64,000 nucleotides of DNA from Pegea sp. RAD2-039 (GCA_034620365.1 JAQGEQ010000354.1:434001-498000), one strand, 5' to 3'; positions 35,601-49,870 are shown, counted from the first letter of the stretch. Program-made: numbers and translations. The notes: generated by a model from the sequence alone, not told the origin.

Positions 35601-36028
35601 AAATATGAATATATACTAATTTTTCTTTGATTAAACTTTGAAATATTTCATTTGAATGTAAAATCAAACATTATATGTAGAATATAAATTAATTCAGAAA
35701 TATAAAACCAATTTTACTGAAAATACCTCAAAATATATTATTATAACTATTTTATGGTTTTAAGACAATAATAAGGTTTAATTATAGAATAAATTAATAG
35801 CTTATTCTAAATCAATTGCATTTATAATGAAATTACAAAAGTATTCATTTTCTATTAATATATAAAATATTGATAAATTGATTAATTAAATAAATTATGA
35901 TCAAAATAATTTGAACCTATTTCAATCATACTTACTCTTCCATTGATAGAAGTGATGATTCGTTGCAATGATTTAGTTGGTAAAATGAAAGATAAATGAA
36001 ATTCATCAGCAAAAGTAGTATCATCCAT
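29619..36028 (-). CDS. vinculin/alpha-catenin superfamily protein, vinculin-like, about 20 exons
   Basis: This is a helical-bundle adaptor linking adhesion complexes to actin. Exons: 36028-35936, 35559-35434, 35097-34981, 34920-34828, 34764-34644, 34428-34211, 34161-33932, 33881-33327, 32971-32791, 32406-32193, 32089-31945, 31865-31709, 31332-31252, 31197-30808, 30758-30666, 30612-30409 and 30356 to about 30243, all in phase (1043 residues if it stops there; human vinculin is 1066). Three more phase-consistent exons (30163-30011, 29896-29828, 29728-29619) end in a stop. I could not find a donor joining them to the 30356 exon, so the C terminus is unresolved. Evidence for the family is the N-terminal helix pattern (MTQLILSTKQ, LAAKDIVKVLKRLAQ), ILLICLDNAETRSIIKLAQK against vinculin FDEAEVRKIIRVCK, and successive long amphipathic helices. 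There is no proline-rich linker. Alpha-catulin is the main alternative. Confidence 0.75.
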
Positions 36029-36029
36029 G

Positions 36030-36892
36030 ATTCTGAAATGAGATGATTTATCTAAAAAAATTGCAAAACGCAGAAAGATCTAAAAAATGTAAATTTCCAG
36101 GATTAAATATATGACCTTTTGAAAATTGATTCTGTTATCTTTAACACTTTGAAATTTAACTTAAACTAGTTTGTCTCAGAGCAAAAAAGGATTTATGATT
36201 TATTGGTTACACTAGAAGCAAATCGTAGCGTAGCGTCTATAGTTTCCTTTCACAAAATTAAATGAAGCAGAACAAATAACAAAAAATACTTTTATCTACT
36301 TTATTGATTTTTATATAAACACCACAAATTAATGAATTAAAACAAATATTAATGAGCTATTTTTTATTATTATGAATTTTTAATAAATATTTTTGAGTAT
36401 TAAGATGATCAGTCGACTATTTAAACCTGTTTGCATTTTAACTCTAAATAGATTATCTTGTTTTGCAGTTAATGTTCTATTTTTAAACAAGAATATTTTT
36501 CGATGAAAAAAATAGCAACCATAATAAATGAAAATTAGATAACGAGAATTTGCTAAATTACTGATTTTATCTAATCTCATGAGAAAACTTCATTAATTAC
36601 ACATAATTTAAGTAATATCTCATTGCAATTTGACTCAATGTGCTGAATAGCTTAAGAGTAGAATTAATTGCTTTTTTAAAGCCCAGATACTCAATAAAAT
36701 TGCTTTATACCGACTAATTTAGCTAAATGGTAAAAACTTATATTACTAATATTGCTTTTGTAAAATCTGTATTAAAATGAATGTATACAATATTTTTTTC
36801 TATTTTGTGGCTATATGTTAAGTTTCTTAAAAATAAGGCTTAATATACTTCTTGTAAATTTAAAATGATATATACTTTTGTAGCTTACACGA
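36030..36892. other. A+T-rich upstream flank of the vinculin-like gene
   Basis: This is the likely promoter and 5'UTR region of the leftward vinculin-like gene. I saw no ORF or repeat of note. Confidence 0.4.
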
Positions 36893-37330
36893 CCTACATT
36901 TATTTATTTATTTCAATAAATGCGAAGGAAGGTGCCTGAAGAGAGCACCTCCTGCTAACACACATTCTCACAAATAATATCTATTAAGTTGGAAATATAG
37001 AAAGCAAAGTACTGGCATTTCAGTAGTCTTCAAAGCATATAACAGTGAACAATTACATATAATGTTAATATTATAAAAAAGGGAAAATCAAAGTTTAGAA
37101 ATGGAAATGTTGGCAATATTAAAGCAGTTCAACTTCTACTTGAACACCACGAGTGATTCTGACATGACAATGTCTGATGGCAGCTGGTTCATGTACTAAT
37201 TGTGGGGTATGAGAAAGAATTTGCTCTGATTAAGGTACCAGGTGATATAGGCTTATTAAGATGAAATGTATGTCATCTGAGTTGGTATAACTTGAGGAAT
37301 ACTTGAGAAGATACTTATAAAAAAGAGGTT
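36893..37330 (-). mobile_element. LINE family A, 3'-end copy (copy C)
   Basis: Read on the minus strand, this copy is very similar throughout (by eye about 90%) to 57.7-58.14 kb. It carries the end of the ORF2-type coding region (WNQLPS-like segment region), the full 3'UTR, the terminal hairpin and a TTTATT-repeat tail. It is 5'-truncated. High similarity to copy A suggests fairly recent insertion. Confidence 0.85.
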
Positions 37331-37920
37331 TTACAGCTGTGAACTACTCTGTGATAGAGGCACAAAGCTCAATTAAGCTCAATTTACATAAAAAGATCAT
37401 ATAGTATAAATGGAAGCATCTAAAAATCGTATGCAAGAGAACGCAAAATATTAATTAAATGCTAATTGAGCAAATTTGGTCTTTGTGTAAAAAACCTCAA
37501 ATATATTTTTCTATAAATAAAGTCTTGGGTGTGTATTGCAGTTTACAGTATTTTTGCAGTTTTCAAGTTGTGCTAACTCAGCATAATTTGCTTTTATTTC
37601 AAGTTTTATACCCTCTTAAGTTAAGGAAACTTTACTGGAACATCGCTCACATTATATATAGTATTTCTTAATGAGCTGCCTCATGCACAATTACAGATTC
37701 TTAAAGTTTGAACAATGATATCTACCATCTAATCATAAATTTATTAAAAGTATTAACAAAATACACAAGCTAGAGAAAGAACATGTATGCATAAGTATGG
37801 TTGTATCAATTTTACCATAAAAGTATAAAAGAGTATTGTAAATGAAAGTTTTAGTGTTTCAGCAGAAGAAATAGAGAATATTTTCATCCAAGGATAACTA
37901 CAGAACCATTTGGAAAGATG
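37331..37920. other. A+T-rich spacer
   Basis: Nothing was identified between the LINE copy and the dispersed repeat at 37.93 kb. Confidence 0.4.
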
Positions 37921-37924
37921 TAAT

Positions 37925-38065
37925 ATTTGAATTCTATATCAGAATAGTATTTTACCGCATACGTAAAATAAAATACGTGTTGTCAAATTATTATGGCACC
38001 TTCAAAAATACTAGTACAGTCTGTTGTCGTTCATCTATTCGTTGCTTAACGTTGTTACTAGTCTC
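37925..38065 (+). repeat. dispersed repeat, relative of 59.72-59.86 kb
   Basis: Aligned by eye to about 59715-59860, this segment shares ATATTTGAATT, TATTTTACCGC followed by a GTAAA, TAGTACA, and GTTACTAGTC near its end. The two copies are diverged (I estimate about 30%). It matches only the part upstream of the LINE-like C-terminal remnant of the second element. Confidence 0.5.
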
Positions 38066-41000
38066 CATTTACAATTGAAAAGTTTTTTACGTTGACTGCA
38101 ATCAAAGAAACTTAAAAGAACATTTTAAAATAATCAAAATATCAATCAAATATACATTAGACAACAATAAAAATAGTGAAATAATCTTTGAATTAAAAAA
38201 ATACGGCTATGGGCGGAAACATAGGTCTTATCTGTTGAGTTAGTTGTTTAAGAGTACATTAACTAATGTTAAATTGCACAAAAATAGATTACTGAAAGAC
38301 TTGGTATATAAAGATTAGTTGTATAAAATCAGATTTAGTAGTTACCAGAAAGATAAGCTATTTTTAAAGTTTAGAAAATATCAACAGCCTAAACATTTTT
38401 TGATTAATATTTAGGATAATAATCTCTATCTATACCATATAAATAAACATTTGAACTTTAGTAATATTTTCTAAAACTTTCTCTAATTCCATGTTGACTT
38501 TGAACTATGTATAGAATATAGTATAATAAGCAATAAAAATATTTAGAATAAGAATATTTACTTTCTTTTCTTTAGTGGTTTTAAAGTGTTATTTTACAAT
38601 TAAAAAATTGAACTTTATATTCAAATAAAATTATATACATTTCTTTTAAAAACCAACTTATTGTAAAAGTTTTAACTTGAAAATCAATATACTGATTTTT
38701 AAACTGATAAACTTTGTAATCAAGTTGAAAATCTGTTGAAGGGTCGTTAAAGGAGATTAAATAACATTATTTTGTGCTTGATAGAATATATTTTATCTAG
38801 TTTTTCCAACTCAATAAAATTTGAAGAAATTTCATATTTTTCTAATGTTTTTCTTAGTTTTTAGAATATTGATTAAGTGAACTTTGAACAAGGCATGATC
38901 TTGTTTATCTACTTTTGAATTATTTTTGATGCATTATATAGTAAAAGATAACTTTACCGAAGTAATCTATATTTATAAAGTTTAAGGTATCAAAACCTAG
39001 ATGGTTAAATTACATTAAACTTAAAGAAAATATCTATAATTATTATCTAATAAATATTAAGACTTTGATTTCAGTTTAAAGCATGTTGACTACTTTATAA
39101 CTTGTAGAAAATTTTAACGTTGTTTAAATTGTTAATAATAAATTTGTTAACTCTAACTAGAATTAATTTAAATTATCAACTGTTTTTTACTAATGCTAGA
39201 ATATTAATAAAAGGTTTATTGATCTACTGTAAGAATAAATAAAATTAGACAATTTTTATTCACATTAGTCTTTAAAATGCTTTTTGTTTTTCCAGTATTT
39301 TATTTAAGCAATATTTAATTACTGCAAATGATTTCTAATTGTTATAGACACTAACAACTAGTCTGGCACTTTCATTTGCAACCCTTAAAATAATAATAAT
39401 TTATCATATTAATATTCTACTAAGTGAGTTATTAGAATTAAAAATTTGATTGTCATATTTTTGCTATTTGTTCAGATTTTTCTGTTGATTAAACAAATAA
39501 TTAAATTAGTTTTAAAACTCATCAAAATTTGACTAATTATAAATAATTTAATGAAACTTTTTTAAAAAATGTCAAATAAACAACTGTAATAGTTGTTTGT
39601 TGGCTGCTTTGACTACTTATCTATTTGTTGCTTTACTTATTTTGAAAACTAAGATAAAATACAATTTTCTTATCAATATCTTTAAAACAAAAGTTAAAAA
39701 TTTAAATAAGTAATTCATTACAGAGCTAAATTATGCAACAAATAGATTATACATTTTTTTACTTCAAAATTTTTCTTTTTTTTTAATCTACAAATCTATT
39801 TTTATTAATTTTTGTCATACTAGATTTAGTTCTTTTCTTTTTTAGCAAAGCTTTCGTTCCAACGCATCTTAAAAACATGTTTATAAAGAATTTATAAAAA
39901 AAGAACTTCTAAAAAAATAAGAAAAAATAAGTTATGATTTCTAAAGAAATATTGTTTTTTATTTTGAAGAATTTTATAGCTTTTATATATGAGTTATTAT
40001 AAAATATATAAGTTTTTATAAAATAGATTTACATTTTTTAAATATTTTAGTCATTCCTTTAAACTTGTTTTAAAATAGTTTTATGTTAAAAAAAAGAGAA
40101 TTTACTTCTATTCAGAATGAGAACTTAGTAGCCAGTATAAAAACCCAAATCTTTCAAACTGAGAAAGTGATTGCGTCATTCTGCCTTTTTTCTTTTCAAC
40201 TAGTATATAACACAAGCGCACTCTTTACAATTTTGCAAGAGCTGCTACACAAAAAATACAGACAAGTAACTTTTTGCAAGGATACTATGACTAAACCTTT
40301 TTTTTAATTAAAATTAGTCGAAGAAAAAGTTTTGATATAAGTTAGCAGTGTAGTTACTTGATGGTAGATTAACTTTCAGTCGACTGAACTATTAGTATCA
40401 TTTGTGACAATTGATGTTTTGCTATTTTTGATGACTTACTAGTGACTCATAACATTAATTTAAAGCAAATTCGCTTGAAAGTTTCCGATAAGACAAACAT
40501 TTGTACAAAAGGTTTCTTTTAATAAATCAATTTTTAAACATATTTTGAAGTCTTTTTTAGCTGATCAAACTAGATTTTTTGTTTTCTCATTAATAACCAG
40601 AAGAGCTCTACAAATAGAAACGAAGTAAATTTAAGCACGTTTTAGATACATTATTGACAGCTCTTTAAAGTTGCTTCAGCTATTGTTCTCTTTACATCCT
40701 CAATTCAACTTCTTCACTTTTTGAGAGTACTTTCAATAGCAGGCTTATAACTTTATGCATGAGTTGAAGTAAGTTCAACAAAATCCAACTGTGCAACTTG
40801 TGGATGAATTTGTATCAACACTAACAGTTCACGTTTCGCATAATCTTAATTACATTGTTGACTCTTATGAAATTTGAGTAGTGACAAATAGTTCGAGCAA
40901 TGTTGTTGATGTTAATTTTTACTGATAACGAACTTTGCCTCGATTTTTTTTAAGTTTTTTTAAAAATGAAAGAAATTTTCGTGATGAAGTTGACAAGTGA

Positions 41001-41237
41001 AAGTTTAAGTACTTTTTGTTTTTTTACTATTTGGAAATGGAATGACGATAATAGCTTGTTTACTAAAATGAAAGTATAACTGTTTGTTTTCCAATTATCT
41101 ACTTTTATTGCTGTCAACTGGTAAATACAAATATAGAGTTTAGTGTAAATGTTTATGACATTTTAAAAATAGTTAATAAATTTGTCAAAACACTTAGTTC
41201 ATTTCAGATATAAAACATTTATTGATTGTTTTAAAAT
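38066..41237. other. A+T-rich upstream region of the SLC16-like gene
   Basis: No gene is supported. A patch between about 40640 and 40940 is a little richer in G+C, with short open frames. I could not link it to any family. The promoter of the transporter gene should lie near the right end. Confidence 0.4.
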
Positions 41238-44200
41238 ATGGATCACTCAAATGATGCAGTTAAGTTAATTGATAAAGAGATTAATAAAGAAAATGGTTTA
41301 ATAATGAATAAAGATACAAATGAAAACTGTACGCTGGCTGATACCGAAGGTGAAGTGAGGTTGAATGTTCCATTGAATCAAGTCAATTACGCAGCTGAAA
41401 AAGCTGACGATGACGAAAATGTTGTTCAAACTCCTCAAATGAGAAGCTTTGGGTTCGGCTCAATCGCATCTTTAGATAAAAGTAGGCCTAGATTTGAATC
41501 AACGAGGTAATTTTCTTACTCAATGTTGCCTTATTCGCAGTAATAATCTGTTTTACAGCAAAGAAAAGCCTCCAGCTTGGGGGTGGGTAATTGTTATTGC
41601 GGCTTGGATTGCTTTAACGCCAATAGCCGGTACACTTTCTAGTTTCGGTCAGCTCGTTGATTCGTTGACGATTGAATACAACTCAACTAAGCTTATAACT
41701 GGTAAGAGAATCATAATAATAGCAGCCAACTCATATAACTTCCGTATCTATTATCTTAATCTGATCTTTTAGTCTTGTGTAAAGGTTACAAAGTTAAGAA
41801 TATTTCAAAATTACTTTTCAGTTTGGTATAACTGAGTTAAATTTATATAGCTTTAAACATTATTAATGAGCGTATTTCGTAAAAATGACTTTAGATTTGT
41901 ATATTTAATATAAATAATTATTAGAGCTTCTTTGAAATCGACCTGCTGACAAATCAACAAACACATAATGTAAATGGTTTACAATAAACGACTTTTTTTG
42001 GTTTAGGAAATATACGTACACAAGTATATACACTTCTTGATGTTTATCTCTATGAATAATATTATACAAAGTTCTGTAAAGCAAACTAAACAAGATTATT
42101 TTTTTATATTTCATTGTTGGCTGATACAAAATGATGATTAATACTCAAATATATCTGCTTAAAAACAGCTTTTAGTAATTTACAATTAACTACTTTTCCC
42201 AATTCAATTTGATATATTTTCATTTTTTTATTTAAACCAAAGAAATTTATTTTAGCCTAAAGCCATCTCACTGTAAGATTTTGAATTATTAACTTTAATT
42301 TTTTTTCAATTTTAGATACAAACCGTTACTTCAAACTGATGTAAATAAATGTTACATTTAAAGTATTATAGATATTCAGTTATTCTCCAGTCTAGGCACA
42401 CTGCAAATAACTAGTCATTTATTACCTGTTCCAATAATAGAAGTAAAGCTTTATTTTCATAGAACATAAACTGATTAAACCAAATTATATGTTGGTGTAA
42501 ATATTGCGAATAGTGCACAATATGCTGCTTGTAAAATAAATTTATAAGCGGCGCAATCTGCAAAACTACTAATCGGTTTCAATTCATCATATTCCAGCTT
42601 AGTATGATCAATTAATTTTGTAGGATGGGTAGGCTCTTTATCGTTTGGTTTTACCGTTGGAATGTGTCCTGTAAGCACAATATTAGAAACTATGATTGGT
42701 GCAAGACCACTGGCTTCGATTGGTGTCGTTTTGGCTGCTGCTGGTTTAGTTATTACGACATATGTACCATCAATCTATTTCATGTTTTTTACATACAGGT
42801 AGTAATTGTTAATCTTACTTATAAAACAGATTAATAAATTGAAACTTTGTAGCATGATGGTGGGCAGTGGAGCAAACTGTGTTTTTAATATTGCAATGAA
42901 CTTGGTATCCAGTTACTTTGAAAACCAATACAAAATATTAGCTACTAGTTTGGCTAGTGCTGGCATTTCAACAGGTAATCAAGATTTTATTGTAATAAAT
43001 ACTTCTTGTACAGACTCGATTTTATTAAAAATTGTAAAAGTAACTTGGTAGAGAATTGACAAATAAATTATTTACAAAGTGAGTATTAAAACTTAAATTT
43101 TTGAGTAATAGGTTGTCTATTGTGTAGTTACTTGATACGTGAGAATACTTGACATTTGGTCTATTACTAGTTTAGTAATCTCTAATATGCGAAAAATTGC
43201 TTTTGTAATTTGATTCTTTTCGTGTAGGGACACTAGTTTTCAATCCTCTAGTACAACATTTGATAAACAAAGTTGGATGGCGGAACAATTTACGAATTCT
43301 TGCTGGAATTTGTCTTGTTGTTGGATTGAGTTGTACCGCAACTTTCAAACGCCCTCAAAAAAAGAATAGAAAAGAAGAAGGTCTGTAAAAAAAGAGAAAA
43401 CTAAATTAATAATACTTTTTGTTATTGTAACATTAAACGATTATCAACAAATTTAGAACAAGAACTTGAAGGGAGCAAAATGGTTTTGTCATCTAGAACT
43501 TTGGTTGAAGAAGAAAATACAAAAGTAGATTTTCCACTGTCTAGTTTTAGTAACCCGGGACTTCTGCTATGGCTTTTTGGAACGCTTTTTTGGAGTATTT
43601 CGTTTCTGTTTCCTCATATTTTTTTGGTAAGCTTACATTTGAGAGAATTTCATTCTATAAATTTTTTTGGTAACAACAAGCGTTTGTTAGGAGATTTCTG
43701 AAAACTCTTTATAACTTACTTATCACTGAATCTTAAATGTTAATTTCATGCTTTGAAGTTAGGCTTATACAAATAAAGTTGTTAAGTTTGCTGAATTCAA
43801 ATTACAAATTTTAAGCTTTTGTTAATGAGAATTTTAAAACTAAAAAATTCTATAAATTTCGACCCAAAAGCCAAAAACAACTATATTCAAATCAGAAAAA
43901 ACTAACAATAGATACTTTTGTACCAGTACAAGCCATATAGTATTAGATAAATATTTATGTATTTATAAATATACATTAATAGGTTGTAATAAACTGATGG
44001 TATCACGATCGATTGATATATTACATTAATAAATATCTAAAAATTGCTTTTGTAGATATGAATCATAAACCTTTTGTCAATAAAGTGGTTTGTATTAAGA
44101 TAGAGGTTAAATAGTAAAGCAAGTAAACTTGGTCAGATAAATGTAAACAAGCGGTTTACTTGTTTCTTTGAAACTTATCTATAGATGTTATAAAAATACT

Positions 44201-45333
44201 TAACTTTTAAATATTATAACAGTAGTAGGAGAAATTGCTGGTAAAAAAACAATAATGTTTGCTTTGTTTAATGTTACTATTTAGCTATAGAAAACAAAAT
44301 AAATTTGTCAGAAAATTACAGAGGCTTTGAAATGACACATATGTTGAAATATCTAAAGTCTTTCCTTCTGTAATTTCAGCTTTTAGTTTTAAAATAATTG
44401 AAGTTTTATAAAATGTTGACTGACTACAAAAACAAAAACCGAATTACGTATCTTCGAGTTACACAATAAATTTTTGTTGAATAAAACTCTAATTTTATTT
44501 AATTGAAACATTAATCAATATATATTTGTAAATAGGTCGATTATATGAGAACTATAAACATCGATAGTAGTACTTCGTCGATGGTTTTATCGGTATATGG
44601 TATTTCGGAACTCTTTGGAAGATTTCTTTGTGCAGCTTTTATAGAAAGAATAAGCTTTAGTTACTCTTACGTATATTCAATTTGTACAATAATAGCTGGT
44701 ATTGTAGCTCTGATTACCCCGCAAGTCAAGGTTCTACCTATGATGTATTTCTATGCTATTAGTAAGTGGTGATACTTTAATTGAATTTAGAGGTCTAATA
44801 CATATTATTTTTCATTTACAGCTGCCGGAATAAACTCAGGAACTTTAAATGCCTTAATGTATGGAACAACCACTGATCTCTTTGGTAATAAGAAAGGGAT
44901 TCATGTATGGGGATATGCCAACGTAATGCTGGCTTTAGGTATCTACAATGCTTTTGTGCTATTTTCATTTTAACTTTTTACATAAGCCTGTAAAGCAGAA
45001 TGTTTTTTTAAAGGTATGGTTACTGGTCCAATAATGGCTGGTGGAATATATGATGCGACACAGTCATATGAGGCTGCGTTTCAAGTAGGCGGAAGTATTT
45101 TCTTACTTTGCTCTATTACTATGGCTTTGATTGAACCTGCTTTGAAAAAGTACCCATTCATTAAGAGCAAGACGGAAAAATATTCCAGTCAAAAAAAGAA
45201 AAAAGGAGATTTTAAAAATCCTCCAGCTAGTCATGGAGGGAAGTGGAATGCAAGTGTCAATCGTCATTTGGACTCATTGGCTAATATTGCAGAAGTACAA
45301 GTAGATGAGCTAGATGAGATTCAAAAGTCTTAG
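41238..45333 (+). CDS. monocarboxylate transporter-like protein (SLC16 family), 9 exons
   Basis: This is a 12-span major-facilitator transporter, and family members move monocarboxylates or related organic acids with protons across the plasma membrane. Exons: 41238-41506, 41559-41701, 42624-42798, 42853-42974, 43228-43380, 43457-43626, 44536-44761, 44822-44938 and 45014-45333. They give 564 residues with all phases consistent. A hydrophilic N-tail of about 90 residues precedes PPAWGWVIVIAAW, which is the position of the family signature (usually DGGWGW). Other MCT landmarks are SYFENQYKILATSLASAGIS (TM4-5 region), the charged central loop (KRPQKKNRKEE), SSTSSMVLSVYGISELFGRF and TGPIMAGGIYDATQSYEAAF. 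A Lys/Asp-rich C-tail ends at EIQKS. The missing DGG may indicate a divergent subfamily. Confidence 0.9.
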
Positions 45334-48300
45334 TTTTGTGATTGTACAAAGGTTTTAGATGGAAGGTGCTAAAACCTTTTTTTATATTGCTGCTTTTACG
45401 ATAATAATAAAACTGAATATTTTTTACATTTGTTCATTTTGCTTTTTTTTTGTTTAATGTTATAGAGAAAGCCAATTTTTGCCTTACTACATACAATGAT
45501 TTAAAAGTTTATTTCTTAAAGCTTATGTCTTAAATATCTCTTTTAATGTTAAATTTGTCAAAAAATAACTTTCAATTTTTTTGAAAATATCAAATTAATT
45601 AAAAAACCATTTATTCAAGGAAAAGTAAACAAACAAAGCTGTTAAAACAATGCTGAGAAAAAACTCCAAACAAAGCTTTTTTTAATAAAAGAATTGCGAA
45701 ATAAAGCTTATTGTGCTAACAAAGTTTTTGCCACTGTCAAAAGATTGCTAAAAACACCACAAAAGTAAATTACTTTAAGGAATTGAAAGCAGTTTTAAAC
45801 AAACACTAAAACTTTGATAACAATACCATTATCTACAAGTAACGACAAACTTTTTTATCATGATGGCTTGTTTTATGCTTATATATTAACCACAAAATTC
45901 TTCTTTATATCTGTATTCAAAAATTTAGTCAAAGTATTTGGCAACAGTGAGATTATTTTTCAAATGCGAAATTAACAAAACTCTGAAAGAATTGATTGTA
46001 CTTAAATTAATTATTTATTAACATTTTTAAATCTTAACATTTTATTTTGAAAATATAATTTGTTTAAAGAAATAATTATTGAATCGGTACTATTTGTTTT
46101 GCGAGTAATTATATGCAACATCTAAAACATAAAATGTTAAATAAAAGACTTCCAACCAAAAATGGATTTTTAATTCTCTCAACACAATTATAACTTTTTT
46201 TAACTGAGCGCTTTCATAATGACTTTTTAACGTTTTGTTGTTGAATTGATTATCAAAACTGTTAAAAGAGGTTTACAGCTATGAGAAAAGAATTTATCGA
46301 TAACTGATTGAACTTTATGAACAATTCAACTTTTTTTTGTTATTTAGTTTAACTGAGTCTGAAAAAATGGTATCACCACCAGTAAGAACCTGAAAGATTG
46401 CATCATACTAATAAGAGACTTTCTCCTTAACCGTATTTCGCAATACAACGAGTTAAACGAGTATGTTTTGAGTGCAGTAAAATACTACACACAACCATTC
46501 GAACAGGATGATAGTAAAAAGCAAATGACAGATAGTTTTAAACACTTATTACTAAAATTGATTTTTGTTTGCTTCAAATAGTTTTAGTTATTAGTTATAA
46601 TAAAATATCATCTTTAAAAAGTCAACATCAAATGTTTGATTAACATTTTCCTGAAATGAAATTTAATCTTTGAGATTATGCAATGTTCCGAAAAATTGGG
46701 AAATAAGAAAACCTAATAACAACGATTAATAATAATTGAGAATGTAAAAACAGCTGTGTAATATATGATTAATGTCAATAAAACTAAATGAATTTTTTTA
46801 ATGAAATTCCAAAAGTTCAAATCATTATAACATTTAAAACATGAAGATGAAACTAACTTTGAATGCCAGGAACCTTATCTATCTTATTAAAATGAGTTGA
46901 TAAGAGTTAATAACAGCAAAATATATTTTATCTTTGAATACTAAGGTCAAAATGAGATAAACAAAAATTCAGATAATTGTTTTTATTCTATCTCCTTGAT
47001 CAAATATTAAGTCATTCATAAATATTTCCTAAAAGATTATGAAAGTTGTAACAAGAATATTAAATTATTGAAAAATAAAACTGAAATGAACTTTTTAAGT
47101 GAATAAAATACGTTTGAATAAGTTGAACTGTAAGTTGAGCTATTGAATGTACAGATAAACAATTTTAATCTTCACTTTATTCAATTGAAGCTTTCATAAT
47201 CTTAAAAATATGATTTATCTTATAAAAGAAAAATGTGAAAAAATTTGGTTGGCTACTAGACATATATTCTAATAAAATAGAAATGTCTCCCACAGAAATC
47301 TTGTAAATTTAGTTGCTGACATTTATATTTAATTTCATAAATAGTATTTACTTTTAATAAATTAAATAACCTTGCCCAATTCAAATGTTTTTCTACTCCC
47401 AGTCTATTTTAAAGACAGTTCATTTTCTAAAAATAATAAAAGTTGATTAGTTTATGTTTGCTTTTAATATTTGTACTGTGGATTAATTAAAAATATTGAC
47501 TATCAAACAAATGGTATATTAATTTCATTAACGAAATTTTTTTGAAATATTTTTGCAACTAAAATATTTATGAAGCCAGCTAGTATTAACTGATATTAGC
47601 TAATACTACTAATATAATATTAGAGGGTTAACAAGCTCTTTTTTATTCGTTTTAAAAACCATTAAAGTTTAGTTTAAACCCAAATTTGTTTTATGTAGAA
47701 TTTTTGTTTACATAAAAGATTTTAGGATGATTAGATAAAACTTATTAAAGCTACAAAAACTTGTTTACAATATTAAAATGTTATGATATCAGCATATTGT
47801 TTCCGTGTTTCTTTGTTGCTTATGGTTGTATTAAATCAAACTTGTTTTTATAACAACAAACGTATACGTTGAAAGTTTCACAGTTTATACTTCTAGCTGT
47901 ACGTAAGTAAACAATATCCTTAACATAAACATTATGAGCTTTTAAATTAAATTTATAACTTTCAATAAATTCAATTTCAATTTATTATTTTTGAAAATAA
48001 TCTTATCATCCATTTTTTTTAGTAATTGTTAATATCGAATCTTTAAAGTTTTAAATTTTGTTAACTATAAGCAAAAATATCAATAATATAATTACCTACT
48101 GTGAAATAAAGAAAAATTAATCAAGTGTCTGATAAGAATAAAAACACATCTAATTTTAATAACAACAATAACTTTATTTTAGCTGATTAAAGTTCAGATG
48201 TATTATATGATATTTAATCATAAATTTATTTTTTGACAGCTCACTTAAAAATACGATAAAAGCAAAGTGCCTTGAACTTTACCCAGATTTTACTGGACAA

Positions 48301-49126
48301 ATTTTTTAAATAATATTTTGATGATACATATTTGAAGAACTTCAATATTCTGTAGTCTTTATCTATTTATATATTTTACTTATGCAGCTTTTGAAATTAA
48401 TCTTTATTTACAAAATTTAAATTTATTAAAGAATAATCTATACTTTACTGTCGTTATATTAGAATATTTACCAAGCATTTTTGTAGTTTAAGCAAAAAAT
48501 ATTCTCACAGTTTTGGTTGTATCTAATAATCAAAATTTTAAGTTTACCGAATTAATTTTTTATGGATGCAAAGATATGACAAACCAGATAAATATTGAAT
48601 TTTAACATTTAAGTTGTAGCATGTATCTTAGATATATTATCAAAAAAAGTGTTTACTTATTAAATGAAACTTTTATTTCCTATTTAAACAAGACAATTTA
48701 AAGTTTTTACCTATACCGCTTTTTTTTAAACAAATTTGTATTTTTTATATTTTACTATAATCTAAAAAAAAAAGTTCAATTGTGAAAGAGTTATAGACAC
48801 AATTCCCATAAAGTTTATAAAACTTTGATAGGCATGCATACAAATGAAATTTAAGGAAGTTCTTTATGTGGTGTACCAAGAGTTAGCTTTTTGAAATCGA
48901 TATATTCAATTATTATATTTAATATTGATAGTTCAAGCAGGTATTGTATAAGTGTAGTTAGAATTTAATGACAAAGTTAATCACAAACTAAAGTTAAAAT
49001 TATTTTTGCAAAACACTTCGTTTATTCATCTGTTATAATTTGTTTAAAATCATTTCAAGGATCTATTATTCATTGCTCTTATTCTATTCATTTTAAGTTT
49101 AGTTTATAATATGCCGCGTCACCATA
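45334..49126. other. A+T-rich intergenic region, no gene seen
   Basis: The start is the 3'UTR of the transporter gene, with AATAAA-like sequence near 45405. Beyond that I found nothing recognisable in about 3.7 kb. Confidence 0.45.
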
Positions 49127-49870
49127 TCTTGCTGTTTGTTTGTTTACTTATTTATTACAATAAATGCCAAGAAGGGTGCCTAAAAAGAGCACCTCCCGCT
49201 AACACACATTCTCACAAATAACAACTTCTGCTTGAACAACGCGAGTAATTCTGACATGACAATGTCTGATGGCAGCTGGTTCCATGTACTAGTGTGCGGT
49301 ATGAGAAAAAATTTGCTCTGATTAAGGTACCAGGTGATATGATCTTATTAAGATGTTGAGGGAAGGATTAATGGAAAAGAAACCATCAAACTGAATGTCA
49401 ATTAAATTGTGCATGATTTTAAGAATACGAATTTAATCGTATTTAATTCGTCGGATTTCCAAAGTATCTACATTTAAGAAGCTGAGACGATGTTTATAAC
49501 TATCATATTTAATATTAAGTTTACTACATACTAATCTTGTAAATGTGGTCTGAACAGATTCGATTTTTTTTTATATCACTAATTTGATATGGCATCCATG
49601 CACTAACATTGTAATCAAGAATTGGAAGTACGTACAATTTGAAAAGATTGATAAAAAGGTATGGATCCTTAGAATTAAAGGTCCTTGTAATAAGGTAGAC
49701 AATGTTGATTGATTTTGCAAAGATTTTAGAAACATAATTGTGTCATTTAAAGTCAGATGATAGGGTAATGCCAAGGTCCAGGACCGAAGATATTTGTTGA
49801 TGATATAGTTTGAAAATACAGTTTATTCGATTTACAAACGACATTAAAAGTTTTTGATTGAGAAATAAAT
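49127..49870 (-). mobile_element. LINE family A, longest copy with RT C-terminal region (copy B)
   Basis: On the minus strand this copy holds a C-terminal LINE reverse-transcriptase region with the usual landmarks in several frames: DLGITLSSDLK, INLFKLYVLPILDYN and WMPYQISDI. It continues into the region shared with copy A. It then lacks about 190 bases of 3'UTR that copies A and C keep, and ends with the family hairpin and tail. It is broken by frame changes and 5'-truncated. The landmarks are typical of CR1/Jockey-type LINEs. Confidence 0.85.

Noticed and set aside
40083-40307. A 74-codon plus-strand ORF
   Set aside because: It lies in A+T-rich spacer, lacks recognisable composition, and has no in-phase neighbouring exons.
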